Positions 18,956 to 31,654 of a stretch of DNA of 64,000 nucleotides are shown here, piece after piece. The stretch is from Allantophomopsis cytisporea (Eukaryota > Ascomycota > Leotiomycetes > Phacidiales > Phacidiaceae). The DNA is taken from contig CP103037.1 in the NCBI GenBank assembly GCA_024752435.1, positions 1,736,001 through 1,800,000 on the forward strand, written 5' to 3'. The translations under genes and the position numbers were made by a program. Position 1 is the first letter of the stretch; the number at the start of each line of letters is the position of its first letter. The notes under the pieces were generated by a model. The model was not told where the DNA came from. It was given only the letters and a program-made list of their open reading frames with translations, and ran no database searches.

Positions 18956-19607
18956 GAAATTAGAGAGAAGATGAAATGCGATTGGCTTTTGTGGAGATGG
19001 ATCAATGGGTAGATGGGTAGGTGAAGAGGGAGAAGGTGTGGGGGTTGTTGGAGAGCCCATGTGCTTATACCTCACATGAAAATGGCAAAAGGGGCAGAGA
19101 GAAGGAGGTAGAGGAGGAGTATCAAAAGGCACGTCAGCCAGCGAATGTGGCCCATGGCTCATGGCCCTCGACTCACATGGGTCTCGAATGGCAAAGTACG
19201 CGCAAGAGTCGAAATTTCAACGAATTCATGAACAGAAATGTAGAAGTAAAAGTCATAACCACATCCATCAATTATATACAGTAACATCTTAAACTTCTAT
19301 ACAAGAACCCGCCTGGTTGCTTCAACCAGAGGTGTAGTCAGTGACCAGTGACTCTGAAACTCCAAAATTGTACCAGCCTCTAAATTTATGCAGTATACAG
19401 CCCGCAGAGAAAAACGCCGCCATCCAATCAATCCATAAGCCCAATACAGCGCCTCGCTATTATAATCAACCCACCCATGAGGTAAGAGGAAAAGATGCGA
19501 GTCAACGAGCGTCCGTTTCGTAGGCTGTATTATACTCTTACTCGAGTGCGTATGTGTAGTAGTCGCGTTTCACGTGGTGGCCTTGTGATTATAGTGCCTA
19601 CTGGCAC
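18956..19607. other. Convergent 3' spacer
   Basis: 652 bp between the stops of the Hikeshi and Ynd1 genes. Plus-strand frames at 19021-19284 and 19341-19523 are low complexity and look untranslated. Confidence 0.5.
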
Positions 19608-21846
19608 TTAGTCCTCCGCGAGCGGCGTCATGAGCGGGCTCTTCCCCCTCGTGGGACTCCCAGTCCTACTCCTCCTCCCAGCACCAAGCAATCCCATTCC
19701 GCTCGCAAGTCTTTCCCTGCTCTCGGTCCTAACAACCAGGCCTGATCGATCCATAGCATTGAATCCTCCACTTGAATGATTAGCATTGTCTGAACCGAGA
19801 CTCACCCCAGACACAGGACTCGGTTCATGAGCATGCGTATTATCGAAGTATGTAGCCACTGGTTCAAAGCCCATGATATTGAGCTTAGGCGTAGCAAGAC
19901 CCGAGGTGCGACCTAGTCGCGAACCTTCAGAGGAATCAGATGCTTCATTCTCGTCAGAATCTACGTCCTGTAGCTCAAACTCCGCCTCGCCGTCTTCGAG
20001 TACGCGTTCGTAATTGCCTGATCTGCCGCCGAAGAACTTGCCCCCTAAGAATGAGCGTCCGTTGCGGCGTGGTGGACTTCCGGGACGTTTGGCGCCATTG
20101 AAGAGTGTGTTGAGCTTGGTATAAATCCTGAACCTTCGGTCACGCTTGCGAAGGAAGTAACCGATGACAATGAGAATTAAGAAGAACGCGAGGACGACAC
20201 CCGAGAAAGAATGCGGTTTGGCAGCACCGAGGAGCTCGTCGGCAGTGTCTTCCCAGTCGTCGCCATCGTCGTCGGCGATAGTGTCTGGTAATGGGGCATA
20301 TTTGGATCCCGCATATTGGAAGTCGGCGGGGATGCCGGCAACATTGCTGCCGAAGCCTACTGGGAGGGTGTCTTCGCGGGGTTCCACCTGGCCTGCTGCG
20401 TATAGTACCATCTTGCCCAACGTCCAGCTGACTTCAGTGTCATCGATCTTGTCCACGGCTTGAAATGGATCCAAAAACCCTTTGGATTTGGCACTTTGTA
20501 GAACGTCCTTCGTGCCATTGTGGTTTGTCGGGAGCTTCTCTACTCCGATGCGCGGTATTCCGATTCCATCGTGGAGAACGTTTATCAGCCAGCTAGCTTT
20601 GAAACACACTTCCATTGCAGTCTGTTCATCCACTTTCTTTCCCCATCTCTGTGCACTCACACCACTTTCAATGTCCGCCCAATCCTGACTACAGAAATCT
20701 TGTACTAATTTCTGATATGTGTGGAAATCGTAAGCTTTGTCCTTATGAGACATTTCGAAAACTTCATGCGTCGTATGCCAATATTCCGATACTCCTACAA
20801 AGTGGTTGACGTCGAAATCGATTGCAGGAACATGCTGACCGTGGAGAAGACAGGGTTGATCAGCGCAAGGGGCGTCTTTATCGAGGAGAGGGTAAGTATA
20901 TTTCAAACATTCATTAAATCTCCCAGTGCCCATGAGATATGGCTCCGCTTTCGTAGGTGGCTTGGTGTTTTCCGTGATTTCTGTTCCATCTACAGTAACG
21001 GTCAAACCGACAGGTAAACATGGATCTAGGAGTTGTGTGACGTCGTTCGTGTTGCTGGCCTCGATCAATGAATTGATATAACGTTTTCTGGCTTGATTTA
21101 CACCAAATCCTAACCATGTGGTCGTGAACACCTTGTACTCTGCATTCATGCCATCCAAGGTTCGCATTCGCAATAGTTTTAAGTCATTGGCGTGCTTGGC
21201 CGCCTCGGTCGCATTGGGCGCAAAAGCGATCTGTGCCGATGCACCTCCCATATCCAGAAATCCGTAAGTGTGGTGACCTTTGCCATGCACATGTTCATCT
21301 GGAGAATCAAACCCCCCCAATAGATAGTTTGCGGCTACCCATCCATAAAGCCCCTCGGTCTCTCCAGGGATGACCTGAATATGGAGATCGCAGTCGGGCA
21401 ACGCGAATTTGGTGTTGGCTTTTGTATAGGAGCAAATCTCAGAGAGCAAAGCCTTCTGTTGCATTTCCGGCAACAATCTCACACCGGCAGTTGCCATGAG
21501 AAAAATGGGGGTGTCCGCGATTTTGCTTTCTGGAATGATATCGAGTGCATGATCAAGGAGGATGGCGAGATGGTCTGGGCCGACAGCGGTCGGATTCGTA
21601 CCGAATGTTGAAACTCCCGGATGGATCTTCTTGGTCCATTTCTTCTTCGTCATGATCTTTGGTAAACTCTGTAATTCTTCGGCGTTGGCTTCGAGTCGTG
21701 CGTGCGTGCTATCGAGCCATCTGTATATGTGGACTCGAGTTCCAGACGAACCCGCGTCCAGGATAACACCATATCTCCCTATCAATCATATTAGAGGTTG
21801 CAAATCACTGCCGTCAGTCAAATCCGGTCAACATACATTTCGCCAT
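19608..21846 (-). CDS. YND1: Apyrase, GDA1/CD39 family nucleoside phosphatase (Ynd1-like)
   Basis: Exons 21846-21837 (10 nt only) and 21778-19608, intron 21779-21836 (58 bp, GTATGT donor, GATAG acceptor); 726 residues beginning MAKWRYGVILDAGSSGTRVH. Apyrase-conserved regions are visible: DAGSSGTR at the N-terminus, MATAGVRLLP, the IPGETEGLYGWVAANYLLG block, and GFLDMGGASAQIAF. A membrane span (VVLAFFLILIVIGYFL) lies near residue 529, followed by a basic then Ser-rich cytosolic tail. This topology matches Golgi Ynd1, which hydrolyses nucleoside di- and triphosphates generated by glycosylation. The tiny first exon supplies the MAK start and completes the conserved W.YGV motif. Confidence 0.94.
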
Positions 21847-24800
21847 CAGGAGAATGGCTCTGAGCCTTGATTATCTGGCTTGGAGTATCGAGAAGGTTGT
21901 CGATGTCGATGTCGATGTCGCAAAAGTCGGATTTGTAGATGTTTTTCGTATGACGGAGGTTGGCACAGGTCTCTTGGAGGGATTCGCAATCGCCGAACGA
22001 AATTCGAGGTTTGAGCGTTCGATGGACAGGGAAGCGCAGTGGGTTGATTACGATTGAAACGAATGTGGACTGTCGATCAGACAGGTCGAGGAGAGGAGAA
22101 GAGAGGAGAGGAGGGGAGAGAGCGATAGAGTATTGGCAAATGTCGCTATTATAGAATGAATCCGAGCGAGGGAATAATACATTGATTGAGGATGAAGAGG
22201 ACTGGAGTAGAGTAGTGTAGAATAGAATTATTAGTGGAGGTGATAGGTGGGTGGTAGGTACATTACTTCCCTTGGGTCGCTGCGGTAGAGTTAGTATGAA
22301 GCTTACGGGGTGCGTCTAGTACCATAAGTACCTAAAGCATTAGCACGGACAGGTCTTGGTAGTAGTGAGTAGTGCAGCGCCGAGCAGTGCAGTGGTGGGT
22401 GTATCGAGAAGTCGGGGAGGAAGATTAAGTATAGAGATACAGGTAGACAGTGTTAAGACTAATAATGTACTGCGGCCACCAGAAGCCACCAGAAATTCTC
22501 CACTTGCATTCTGGGGTTCTATATCTCATATATATATATATATATACGTAATGAACTCGTAGTATATCAAGGACCTAAGTAAGGTATATATATATATATA
22601 TGGATTACTTCTCTTTCAAGTCCACGATTATTAGATATTGTACTTCGACGTCCGGAAGACCTTCTTTTTACCATTTCTTCTCTCTCACTCTCTCTTTTCA
22701 TTTGCCGCCTTACCAGTCTGGGCTATGAATGATACCCCACTAAGCTTAAACTGGGCTGAAGAAATCGCTGAGAGATGAGCTGATTGGTGGTCAATGCAGA
22801 TGAATACAGCCGTTTTCGTTGCAACGTCGAAGAAAGAGGGATCCATACTCCCTGTGTGTCGTGCTAAGTATGTAGTGTGAGATAAGAGACGGACGGCGTC
22901 GCTTTTCCTTGCCTGACGATCTTCCCACGTTACCTGCCTTGTCTTGCCTTGCCTCGCCTTGCCTCGCACTCGACTAAACCGAGTAAAGAGTGGTCGATAT
23001 CCTTAACTGACATATGTATTATCTATCTACCTTATGTATATCCGCATCTATCCTACACCATCACCGATCTGCTAAACATGATTGTGATTGTTGTGAAAGT
23101 GAAAGTTTGTAAATATATCTTTGGATGTTTTAATTTAAATAGATCGTCGGTATCATATGAACGACTGCCGTTTCACGTTCACGAACACAACCGGAAGCAG
23201 AATCACCGTCACAGACATTGCCGATTCTCGAATGAGGTAGCTGTGTACTCATCGCGTCCCCCTACATTCCGCCTGCTGTCGAACTCGAGACAAGGTCTCG
23301 TCAGCGACTGACTGACCGGATTCGAAGATCTGTCTTATCACCAACGTGATTTGCGACCGGGCTGTACGAGGTTCCGTGAATGATACTTGCTGCGTATAGG
23401 CACGGAGGATGCTGTCCCTCAGACTTGACTTGTTGTATATACATTCTCCATTGCGGGCCGAGAGGATATCCACGTTCCTTTTCGCCATGTCTGCATGATA
23501 TGGATAAGGTGTAGCTCAATTGCATCTCCTGCTGGCATATCACGCAAGACCTGGAATAACATTATCATAACCAACCCTCGAATATACTCTACTCCATCTG
23601 TCTACCATAATCGAGATACAGCTGCTTTTAGCCGGCATCTTCAGGTCTGGATGTACATAAGAAAACGTGCCTGAAAACTTCCCTGAATAAGGAGGTAGGG
23701 AATCGTACTCCATGTTCTGTATCATTGTACAAGGTATACCTCCACACCCTATACACCATTCCCCTCATCCGCAAGCGCACCACCAACACAAAGCTAAGGT
23801 AAAGTTTTTCAGCATTTCACCACCGCATTCGATCCGCAAACAATGATAGCAAATCATCACTGGTGGTGAGTCCCTGTGTACGCGTCACAGCGTGTCGGCG
23901 TGTGGTGAAAGAGCTCGTCTCACCGTCTGGAGGGAGAAAGTGTACGCCACTAGAAGATCAATACGAGAGTCTCCAGTGTATTTCCGCACATTCAATGCTT
24001 GGGTGTTTTCCGTGCTGACAGCTTAGTGAGTATCTAACAATATCTCATTCCAAGCATGAAACAGGCCAGTACATCCAACGAGAAGTCCTACTACTAACGA
24101 TGAAGTATGAAAATGAGTGAGATACTTCTGTGTATATGATGTACTCAGTGCACTAAGTCACAGCATCGCGCAATGTCCTTCCTCCTACTGCAGATCTCAC
24201 TGCTCACAGCCGAAACCTGCAGCAAAACAAACCCAAACACAGCAAGCACAACGGCGCAACACAGAATGGAATATCCGTAACACACCCTCCCTCTGCACCC
24301 CAGACCACCTTCTCACATACGATGAACACACACCACCATAATCTACACCTTGTCCTCACATCCTCAACTTTCATCTGGAGATTCGCGTCGTCATCAGTCC
24401 CAGGCTTGCATAATGCTGTTCAGGCTATGTGTCCAACGGCTTCTTCGCCCACCGAATATCAGCCCTTCAAACGCTCCGTGTTTGAGGTGAGCGCATGCGC
24501 TGCTGATGACGTCGTCTGTGGCCTGGGCTACATCTACCGGCATGCTGGCAGGTGGGGTTGCGTGCCGGGCATTAGCAAAGTATCGGACATCAAGCATTCC
24601 CCAAGGTGAGCTTGGAGCTGCTGTTGATGTTTTCCGGCCGCATGCGGTAATTTGGTGGGTTCGGTGGTGTGGATCCGTTCGTTATCCTTCGACGAGGGTT
24701 GGAGTGCATTGAAGCGCGGGTATTGTTATCAAGTGGCGGTAACTTGTACAAAATTCTCTAGTATCGAAGCTTTCTATGATTGTGCTGCGGTAAGTTGTGT

Positions 24801-24978
24801 TCGATTTCTCAATACTCGAGTTTTTCTCCGTGGGTTGGTTACGGGTTTGATAGTCTGGTGATATCTGAAGCCAAGTTGCATGGAAGTGCCTCCATCATAA
24901 GGGGAAATTATGATTCAAAAAATGTAAGTCTGGGTTAGATGGATTGCTGTTCTATAAACGTCTGCAAGGTAAAAAGAA

Positions 24979-25038
<60 letters not shown>

Positions 25039-25145
25039 GTCCAAGTACATATTTCACCTCCTCTTGTTACTCTCTTTTCTCATATGAGGTATCCTGTATT
25101 TCATAACTTAACAACTAAATCCAGTCAACGCCTCACTCCTTTCTT
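21847..25145. other. 3.3 kb gene-free AT-rich region
   Basis: No supported gene on either strand; frames are short and unlike known families. It holds several simple repeats: (TA)n at 22529-22548 and 22585-22602, CCTTG/CCTCG runs near 22940-22970, and the CA/TA microsatellite at 24979-25032. The part next to 21846 should hold the Ynd1 promoter. Confidence 0.6.
24979..25032. repeat. Compound (CA)n-(TA)n microsatellite
   Basis: About nine CA units run straight into about eighteen TA units in intergenic DNA downstream of the RTA1-like gene. Confidence 0.95.
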
Positions 25146-26047
25146 TCAAGCTTTTGGACTAACAGCGTCTAAACGCACATGCTCTATATCCCTGCGTGGC
25201 TGTTGAAGCTCGCTAGGGTATCGCAAATAAAACAGAATAGTGACAATGAACATCAGCGTGCTATCAAAGACATACAATGTCCACTCGTGTTTCAGGGGGT
25301 ATCCAGTCTGGCCCATGACATACTCAACAACACGGAAGATCGACCGTACCATGATGAGAGCGCTGACAATATACAGCATATAAAGATACTGCTGCCACTT
25401 GGAATCGACCTCATAACTCTCCCGAGTTGGGTTTCTTCGAATCCGCATATGGAAGATAACAGCGGTGACACCAAACAACCCAAAGGAAACCACTTGGATC
25501 AGTAAGCCTCCAACAACCATGTTCTCGCCCATCTTCGTGTTGCTGCCCGTGACCATCAATCCTGCGGCGCCGCCCTGCACCACGAATGATAGCACGTCAC
25601 CGCACACGAAAAGCTTTGTCAGCCATCTGATGGGGACAACCGAGTAGGTTTCGCCGTGTACAGAGCGGATGATCCGGCCCAGTGTCATGTAGATGCTTGC
25701 TGCAAAGAGAGTGGGTGCCAGAAGAATGAAGAAGTTCTGGATCACGTAGGGCATGATGCGGTCGGTGCGAGAGTAGGCTGCTGCGCGGCCTAGATAGCCG
25801 ATTATTTCAACTTTGGAAGATCAGTACTTAGCTCTGACGCTGGAGGGAGAGAGAGTTATTGATGGTGGGGGGGCTTACAGAAGCAGCCAATGGTGAAGGC
25901 CGTGCAGAACCAGGTCTTCGTCTTCCACATTCTTATTGTGTGGAGGGATGTTGCGACGATGAAGAGTAGGATGAAGATTATGGCGGCGGCTCTGGAAGGC
26001 AGGTAATTCCAGAGGTAGTAGCCGTTATGTGATAGGAGTTGAGTCAT
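25146..26047 (-). CDS. RTA1-like seven-transmembrane lipid-translocating protein
   Basis: Exons 26047-25879 and 25810-25146, intron 25811-25878 (68 bp, GTAAGC donor, CTGAT branch-like site, AAAG acceptor); 277 residues. Exon 1 encodes NGYYLWNYLPSRAAAIIF and the first membrane helices. Exon 2 continues FEIIGYLGRAAAYSRTDRIMPYVIQNFFILLAPTLFAASIYM, the signature segment of RTA1-like proteins (shown here in parts: GYLGRAAAYS, YVIQNFFILLAP, AASIYMTLGRII). Later helices carry GDVLSFVVQGGAAGLM, FRVVEYVMG and FDSTLMFIVTILFYLRYPS. The family includes yeast Rta1 and Rsb1, linked to sterol-drug resistance and sphingoid base export. Substrate here is unknown. Confidence 0.92.
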
Positions 26048-27254
26048 CTTGAAGGACTTGGTTTTGAGGAGTTTGTTGATGAGTTTATGTTGGATCAAAG
26101 TTGCAGATGTTGACTCTGAACCAACGATGTCGTCTGAGATCCTTAAATACTGGAGCTGGGCACGAAACGAAGACTATGATCGCCGGTTCGGAAATCAAGA
26201 GGTCTTGACAAGGAGTAATTTCTGATGGAAGAATTGATACTGTTTGAATAATCTCTCGTCAAGAAAAACTCGAGAAAGTCGAACGAAAACTGCACGGAGA
26301 GAAGTGAATAATGATAATAAAAAAAAGCACATCCGCTTGACTTATAACTATCCATACTGTTGACAAATCTGTCGACATTGCTAGGCAACTAAGAATTCAC
26401 AATTTGGCAGACTTTCGAAACAAAAGGGGCGCAGTTGCTCTTCAACGTTGTCCATCTATCTATTGTCGTATAGGTATACAGCAGAACTGGAGTTCGTACC
26501 GCCCAAGCCAGGGTGGATAGCAACGTATCGCATAGTATATACGCGTATATGGCTGGTTTACGGATACGCGTATAGCGCACGGGGCGAGCGTTGGCGGTTT
26601 CCTTAGCGACGTACGCTACCATCCTGCACTTAAGCTTTGGCGTCCTCGAACGCTGGCAAGAGAGATGAGGGGTGTCGTGTATCGAATCATATTTACATCT
26701 CCTGGTTGGGATAAAGTGTGAGAGTCTTGGCTTGAGCATCGGCATTGTTTGAAAGATGTTCGTACGAATTAAAAGTGCTAAATCATAGATGGAGCTAGCC
26801 CTGCTGTTTAGATAGATCTCGTCCAAGCGTGAAGATCCACAGATGCCAAGTCTTGGTCCTGTTTAGGATTCTTCTCTTCGCACCTGTTATATCTGGTTTC
26901 AAGCGGGATTCTTCTGCCCTTCATTCCGTTCGATTTGGTCGGCTTTTAGGTGTCTAAGTCCTGAAAATGTCTGATCTCTAGTTAAGTTAAATTCGTACCA
27001 AGTGGCTTCTGGCTATGGTCGTCCTTCCCGTCAGCCCCATTGCTTTAGATATGGAGACCTCAGTGCATCTCAATCTATATATGGATTCTAGTTCAAGCCT
27101 AGACATAGGTAGACTTTTTCTCTCATTATCTTCCTTGTGTCAATATATCCTTAGAACGTTCTTTACTCCATCAATACATTTCTTGCCAGTTGCTTACTAT
27201 TTTATCGTCGCCGGATTCTCTTGGGGGGGTTGTCTTGTCCGATATACTACAGAA
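26048..27254. other. Intergenic upstream of RTA1-like and glycosyltransferase genes
   Basis: 1.2 kb divergent spacer. A minus-strand 145-codon frame at 26826-26389 begins without ATG and has no family features. Around 26535-26580 lie two close TACGCGTAT words in a palindromic setting. I call no gene. Confidence 0.45.
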
Positions 27255-30010
27255 ATGGGCGAGAAAAATGCCAGAAAGGAGCAAGATCAGATCTCAAGTG
27301 ATCCTCCCCCGGAGTATGTAGCAGAAGTATCTCATGCAATCGATAAAAGCACCAATGTGGGAGGTACTTCACCCCTCACTCAACGATGATTCACGGCTGA
27401 TTCTAGCAAGACGATGGCCGCGTGCATATCAACCTCAACTCGACGGTCGGTCGAGCTCTCTCCATGCTTATGGAGTCGCCGCCTGACTACTCCCTCATCG
27501 CAAATCCTCCAGCCCCAACAAATATCAATATCAGGCTCAACATCGTAATACAAGTGGTTGGAAGCCGCGGAGATGTACAACCATTCATTGCCCTTGGAAA
27601 CGCCCTCCAAAACCATGGCCACCGTGTCCGCCTTGCAACACACAACATCTTCTCATCCTTCGTCCGCTCCTCCGGTCTCGAGTTCTACGGCATCGGCGGC
27701 GATCCAACAGAGCTCATGAGCTACATGGTCAAAAACCCTGGTCTGATACCCAACATGACGTCGCTGCGCGCTGGCGATATAGGCCGCAAGCGCGAGATGA
27801 TTGCCGAGATGTTGGATGGCTGCTGGCGATCGTGCGTGGAGCCTGACGAGCTGACGGGCGTGCCGTTCGTCGCGGAGGCGATTATCGCCAACCCACCCAG
27901 CTTCGCGCATGTTCACTGCGCGCAGGCGCTGAGCATCCCACTGCATCTGGTCTTTACGATGCCCTGGACGAGCACGCGTGCGTTTCCGCATCCGTTGGCG
28001 AGTTTTAGTAATGGGACTATTGATCCTGGGGTGGCGAATTATATCTCGTATGGAATTGTAGAGTGGTTGACGTGGCAAGGGTGAGTTTCCTGACCTTGGA
28101 TCTTCGATGTGACCTGAAACTGACTTTTGTAGGCTGAGTGATGTTATCAACAAGTGGCGCCATGGGTTGGATCTTGAACCTGTTCCCGCTTCTGAGGGTC
28201 CCAATTTATTGAATACGCTCAAAATACCATTCACATACTGCTGGTCTCCTGCTCTAGTTCCGACGCCGGCAGATTGGCTGTCACATATTGGTATGTCCCC
28301 CTTTAGTTTCAAGTGCATTTTGATTAAAGTTCGCAGATGTATGCGGTTTCTTTTTCCGCGATACTCCCTCCTACACTCCTGAGCCTGAACTTGACGCTTT
28401 CCTCAGAGCTGGACCTCCCCCAATATACATAGGATTTGGAAGTATTGTCATAGACGATCCAATACGACTAAGCTCGATACTACTAGCAGCAGTAAACAGA
28501 TGCGGCGTGCGGGCAATCATTTCTCGCGGATGGAGTGGGCTCGGAGGTCCACAAATGGACAATGTCTTCTACCTTGGCGATTGCCCACACGAATGGTTAT
28601 TTCAGTATGTAGCAGCAGTAGTTCATCATGGAGGAGCTGGCACAACATCGTGTGGTCTGCTCAACAGTAGACCAACAACAATTGTACCATTTTTCGGAGA
28701 GTTCGTGCTTTGCAATCCTCATCCTGTCTCAAGCTAATCAGTGACAGCCAGCAATTCTGGGGCGAAATGGTTGCCACGGCTGGCGCTGGTCCAATGCCCA
28801 TACCACAAAAAACCCTTAACGCAGATAACCTCACGGCTGCGATCCAGTACTGTCTGACTTCTGAGGCCCGCATAGCCGCCGACAACATCGCCTCGAAGAT
28901 GAGGATGGAGTCGGGTGTCACGGCCGCTGTGAACTCTTTCCACGCACACTTGCCATTAGCGAAGATGAGATGCGATATAATTCCCCAGCTCCCAGCGGTT
29001 TGGCGAGTCTCCAAAAGTAAAGGACTGATCAAGCTATCCAAAGTGGCTGCAGAGATACTAGTTGAGAACTCCAAGATAGATCAAGAGAGACTCAAGCTGT
29101 AAGTGCCTGCACCCCTATCTGTTTTAGTGTTTGAAAGATCTCTGGATCCTATTATGTACAAAGCTAATTGACTCAGCTACGAGTCCAACCCCCTCTTCAT
29201 CGATCTTCGCCGTTGGGACCTATAACCAGCGCTTCCTCTGTAGCGGTCTCCGGCGCAGTCGATATGTACGAAGCCACTGCTGATATCGTCAAGCGACCAT
29301 ATCAAGAATGGAAGAAGAAGCCTACCGAAGGACAAGCTAGTTCCTCGCGCTCATTGACACATTCCAGTATCACTTCCGACACCAAATCCGACGACATCAG
29401 CTCTGAGGCTTCCATGGTTCTTGCGCGAACTCCTACAAATGCTACAACCACTACAGCTCGAGAACGTAACCGCACTGGCGCCGTAGCACTTGCGTCTGCC
29501 AAGGGTGTAGGTATGTGGTATGCGAAGAGCCTTAAGACCGGTGTATGCGATATCCCACTGGCTGTAACCGAGGGCTTACGCGCGGTTCCCGGGTTGTACG
29601 GCGAGAAGGTGCGTGACAACGGACGGGTGACGGATTGGAAGAGTGGGGCATTAGTTGCAGGCAAGAGCTTTGCATATGGGATGTCGGAGGGCCTGACGGA
29701 TATGTTTGTACAGCCTTACAAAGGGGGCAAGAAGGAGGGGGCGCTAGGAGTCTTCAAGGGGATTGGGAAGGGATTGGTGGCTCTACCGATGAAGACAGAG
29801 GGAGCACTGCTTGGCCTCGTGGCATATCCTGCGCAAGGGATATATAAGAGTCTTCATAGGCAGTATAGGTCGAAGACTAGGAATTTTGTGAGGGCTGCGA
29901 CGAGAGCTGAGGGTGAGGTATTGGTGGGTAGGATGGACCAGAAGGAAGGGTCAGAAATGGAGGGAATAGTACTTGCTGCTTTTGAGATGGTAGTGAGAGG
30001 GCAACTGTGA
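27255..30010 (+). CDS. Sterol 3-beta-glucosyltransferase-like GT1/GT28 protein, apparent frameshift
   Basis: Exons 27255-27356, 27407-28080, 28133-28290, 28337-28700, 28748-29098 and 29177-30010. The N-terminal GT28-type domain has INIRLNIVIQVVGSRGDVQPF and LGNALQNHGHRVRLATHNIF. The C-terminal GT-B domain has PPPIYIGFGSIV and the donor-site block VVHHGGAGTTSCGLL...PFFGDQQFWGE. A further domain follows (GAVDMYEATADIVKRPYQEW; GMWYAKSLKTG). In exon 6 the frame ending LRRWDL stops at 29223-29225, while the adjacent frame is open from 29168 to 30010 and carries the family tail. One missing base at about 29214-29222 would reconcile them and give 827 residues; unrepaired, the product is 565. A 47-nt intron from 29211 is a weaker alternative. 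Confidence 0.85.
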
Positions 30011-30923
30011 TGCTACAGTTATTTTTGTATTTGCTTACGCGTATGTATGCTTAGCCAGGACAGTTTCACATCATTTAAGAATATCAACTTCCCGGTTTAT
30101 ATCAATTCGATCCTAAAGACTATACTTCAACGCCGTTCTATACCTCTGGGACTAGACTTATTATTGAATAGATAGGTAGTATGGCCTCTTGTTAAGACAC
30201 GGTTTGTTTCTAGCTAAATTCTAATATTGAATCCTGTCCTCGTCAATATACTTATGCTTGAAGCAGCCTTTTAGAAGTGAAGCACTCAATATAGATACTC
30301 TTAGTGCTAGCTCCTGTATAAATACGTGGATGCTAGAATGGTTTGAGTATTGGGATGACTGACCGTTGTGCATCTTTTATTTACTACTGCTCCTACACAA
30401 GTGACTACACAGCTTGCACTCTGTAAAATCCATAGAGGCTTTCTCTCTGTAGCCAATCAAATCTCTATTGCATAGTATACAAATTCGGTTACCAGCAGCA
30501 CCTGAACTCCCATTGTTTTGATAGTTCTAATAATGTTCATTCAATCAAGTTCTGGAGACAGAATTCGCATTGAGGACAAAGGCGTAGAAGTGTCAAAGCA
30601 GAGACCAAAATAGCATTAGATCAAGCTTCAAAAATGGATAAGCGGTTCAATTGAATATCTACAAACTTGAGTAACAGTAACCAAGCCCGATATTGTGATT
30701 TTGAATTCCACTGCAACCTGTAGCCCTGGAACCCCAAATGCATACCAAGGAGCAAACACTACTCTCATCCATCTTCGCCAGGTCTTCAGAATGGTGTTGC
30801 CATCATTCCTGCTTGCCCATATACAGGGTGCTTGATCTGCAGATCGAAATGTAGCCTCCCTCGGTGTTGGTTGATATACTATATCCTACTTCAAGCTCGC
30901 TATCATTGTCTAAATGATAACTC
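30011..30923. other. Convergent intergenic, no gene seen
   Basis: 0.9 kb of AT-rich sequence between the glycosyltransferase stop and the LOV gene stop. No family-like frame. Confidence 0.5.
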
Positions 30924-31654
30924 CTACGTATGGCCTGCATACATATCGACCTGGAATCCAACAAAATACCGTTCACTAGTTGTATTCCACAAGATAGGGA
31001 TTACAGTCAACAGATTTGAAAAGGCTCGTCCATCCTTAGTATAGTTCTTGATCTCAGTCTGAGCCTCTTCCCGTGCTTCAATCTTCTTCTTCAACTCCAA
31101 AATCCTGCCATCGTCAGTATTAGAAACTACCTGCATAGTCGAAGGCAGTCCGCTTGAAGATTGTAGGAATCGACAGTTGACTCCCAATATTTCGTCACTC
31201 TGGTATCCACTCAATTTCTCAAAAGCCTCCGAGCAATAAACAATTGGAGTGTCAACCTTATTGCCATCGCACAAAAGTAATGCGCATGAGAAGTCTACAG
31301 CACCAATGTCGATCTTTGGATCAGGTCGATTTGCTACGCGAATCTGTCAATTGATTAGGATGCTTCTTAGTCATGAAATGTTGAGCTCTCACTAAGATGC
31401 TCATCATATCGAATCCACTAGGTGAATAGAGTCCAGGGAAGATAAGAGGTTCGTTGGAATACATCTCGTCGCTTTCTGTATGTCTGATACTCTGCGTATT
31501 ATTTCTTAGTTCGTTACTTTCTTTCTTTGATCGTTGCTGCTCATATCGATTTCGAAGCTACATTTTGATAAATATAATGTCTTAAATACTTTGGAGGTAA
31601 AAGAACACCTACACGGGAGTATTCCTGCACTTGATTGTCCTGGAGAGAATCCAT
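30924..31654 (-). CDS. Short LOV-domain blue-light photoreceptor, VIVID-like
   Basis: Exons 31654-31613, 31557-31393 and 31343-30924, introns 31558-31612 and 31344-31392; 208 residues. Residues 15-69 are a variable N-terminal region leading into LYSPSGFDMMSIL. The LOV core follows: IRVANRPDPKIDIGAVDFSC, TPIVYCSEAFEKLSGY, and GVNCRFLQ, whose Cys is the one that forms the flavin photo-adduct. NYTKDGRAFSNLLTVIPI and ERYFVGFQVD complete the PAS fold, and the protein ends five residues later. Size and lack of other domains match Neurospora VIVID, which dampens White Collar signalling. Light induction is expected but no specific light element was identified upstream. Confidence 0.92.

Noticed and set aside
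22685..22969. Minus-strand frame rich in Lys/Arg/Gln at its start
   Set aside because: Its N-terminal part is just the translation of CCTTG/CCTCG simple repeats.
24117..24861. Series of overlapping plus-strand frames
   Set aside because: No continuity across plausible introns, no family similarity, and no consistent codon bias.
26389..26826. 145-codon minus-strand frame
   Set aside because: No ATG at its start, no recognisable domain, and sits in a repeat-like TACGCGTA-rich promoter region.
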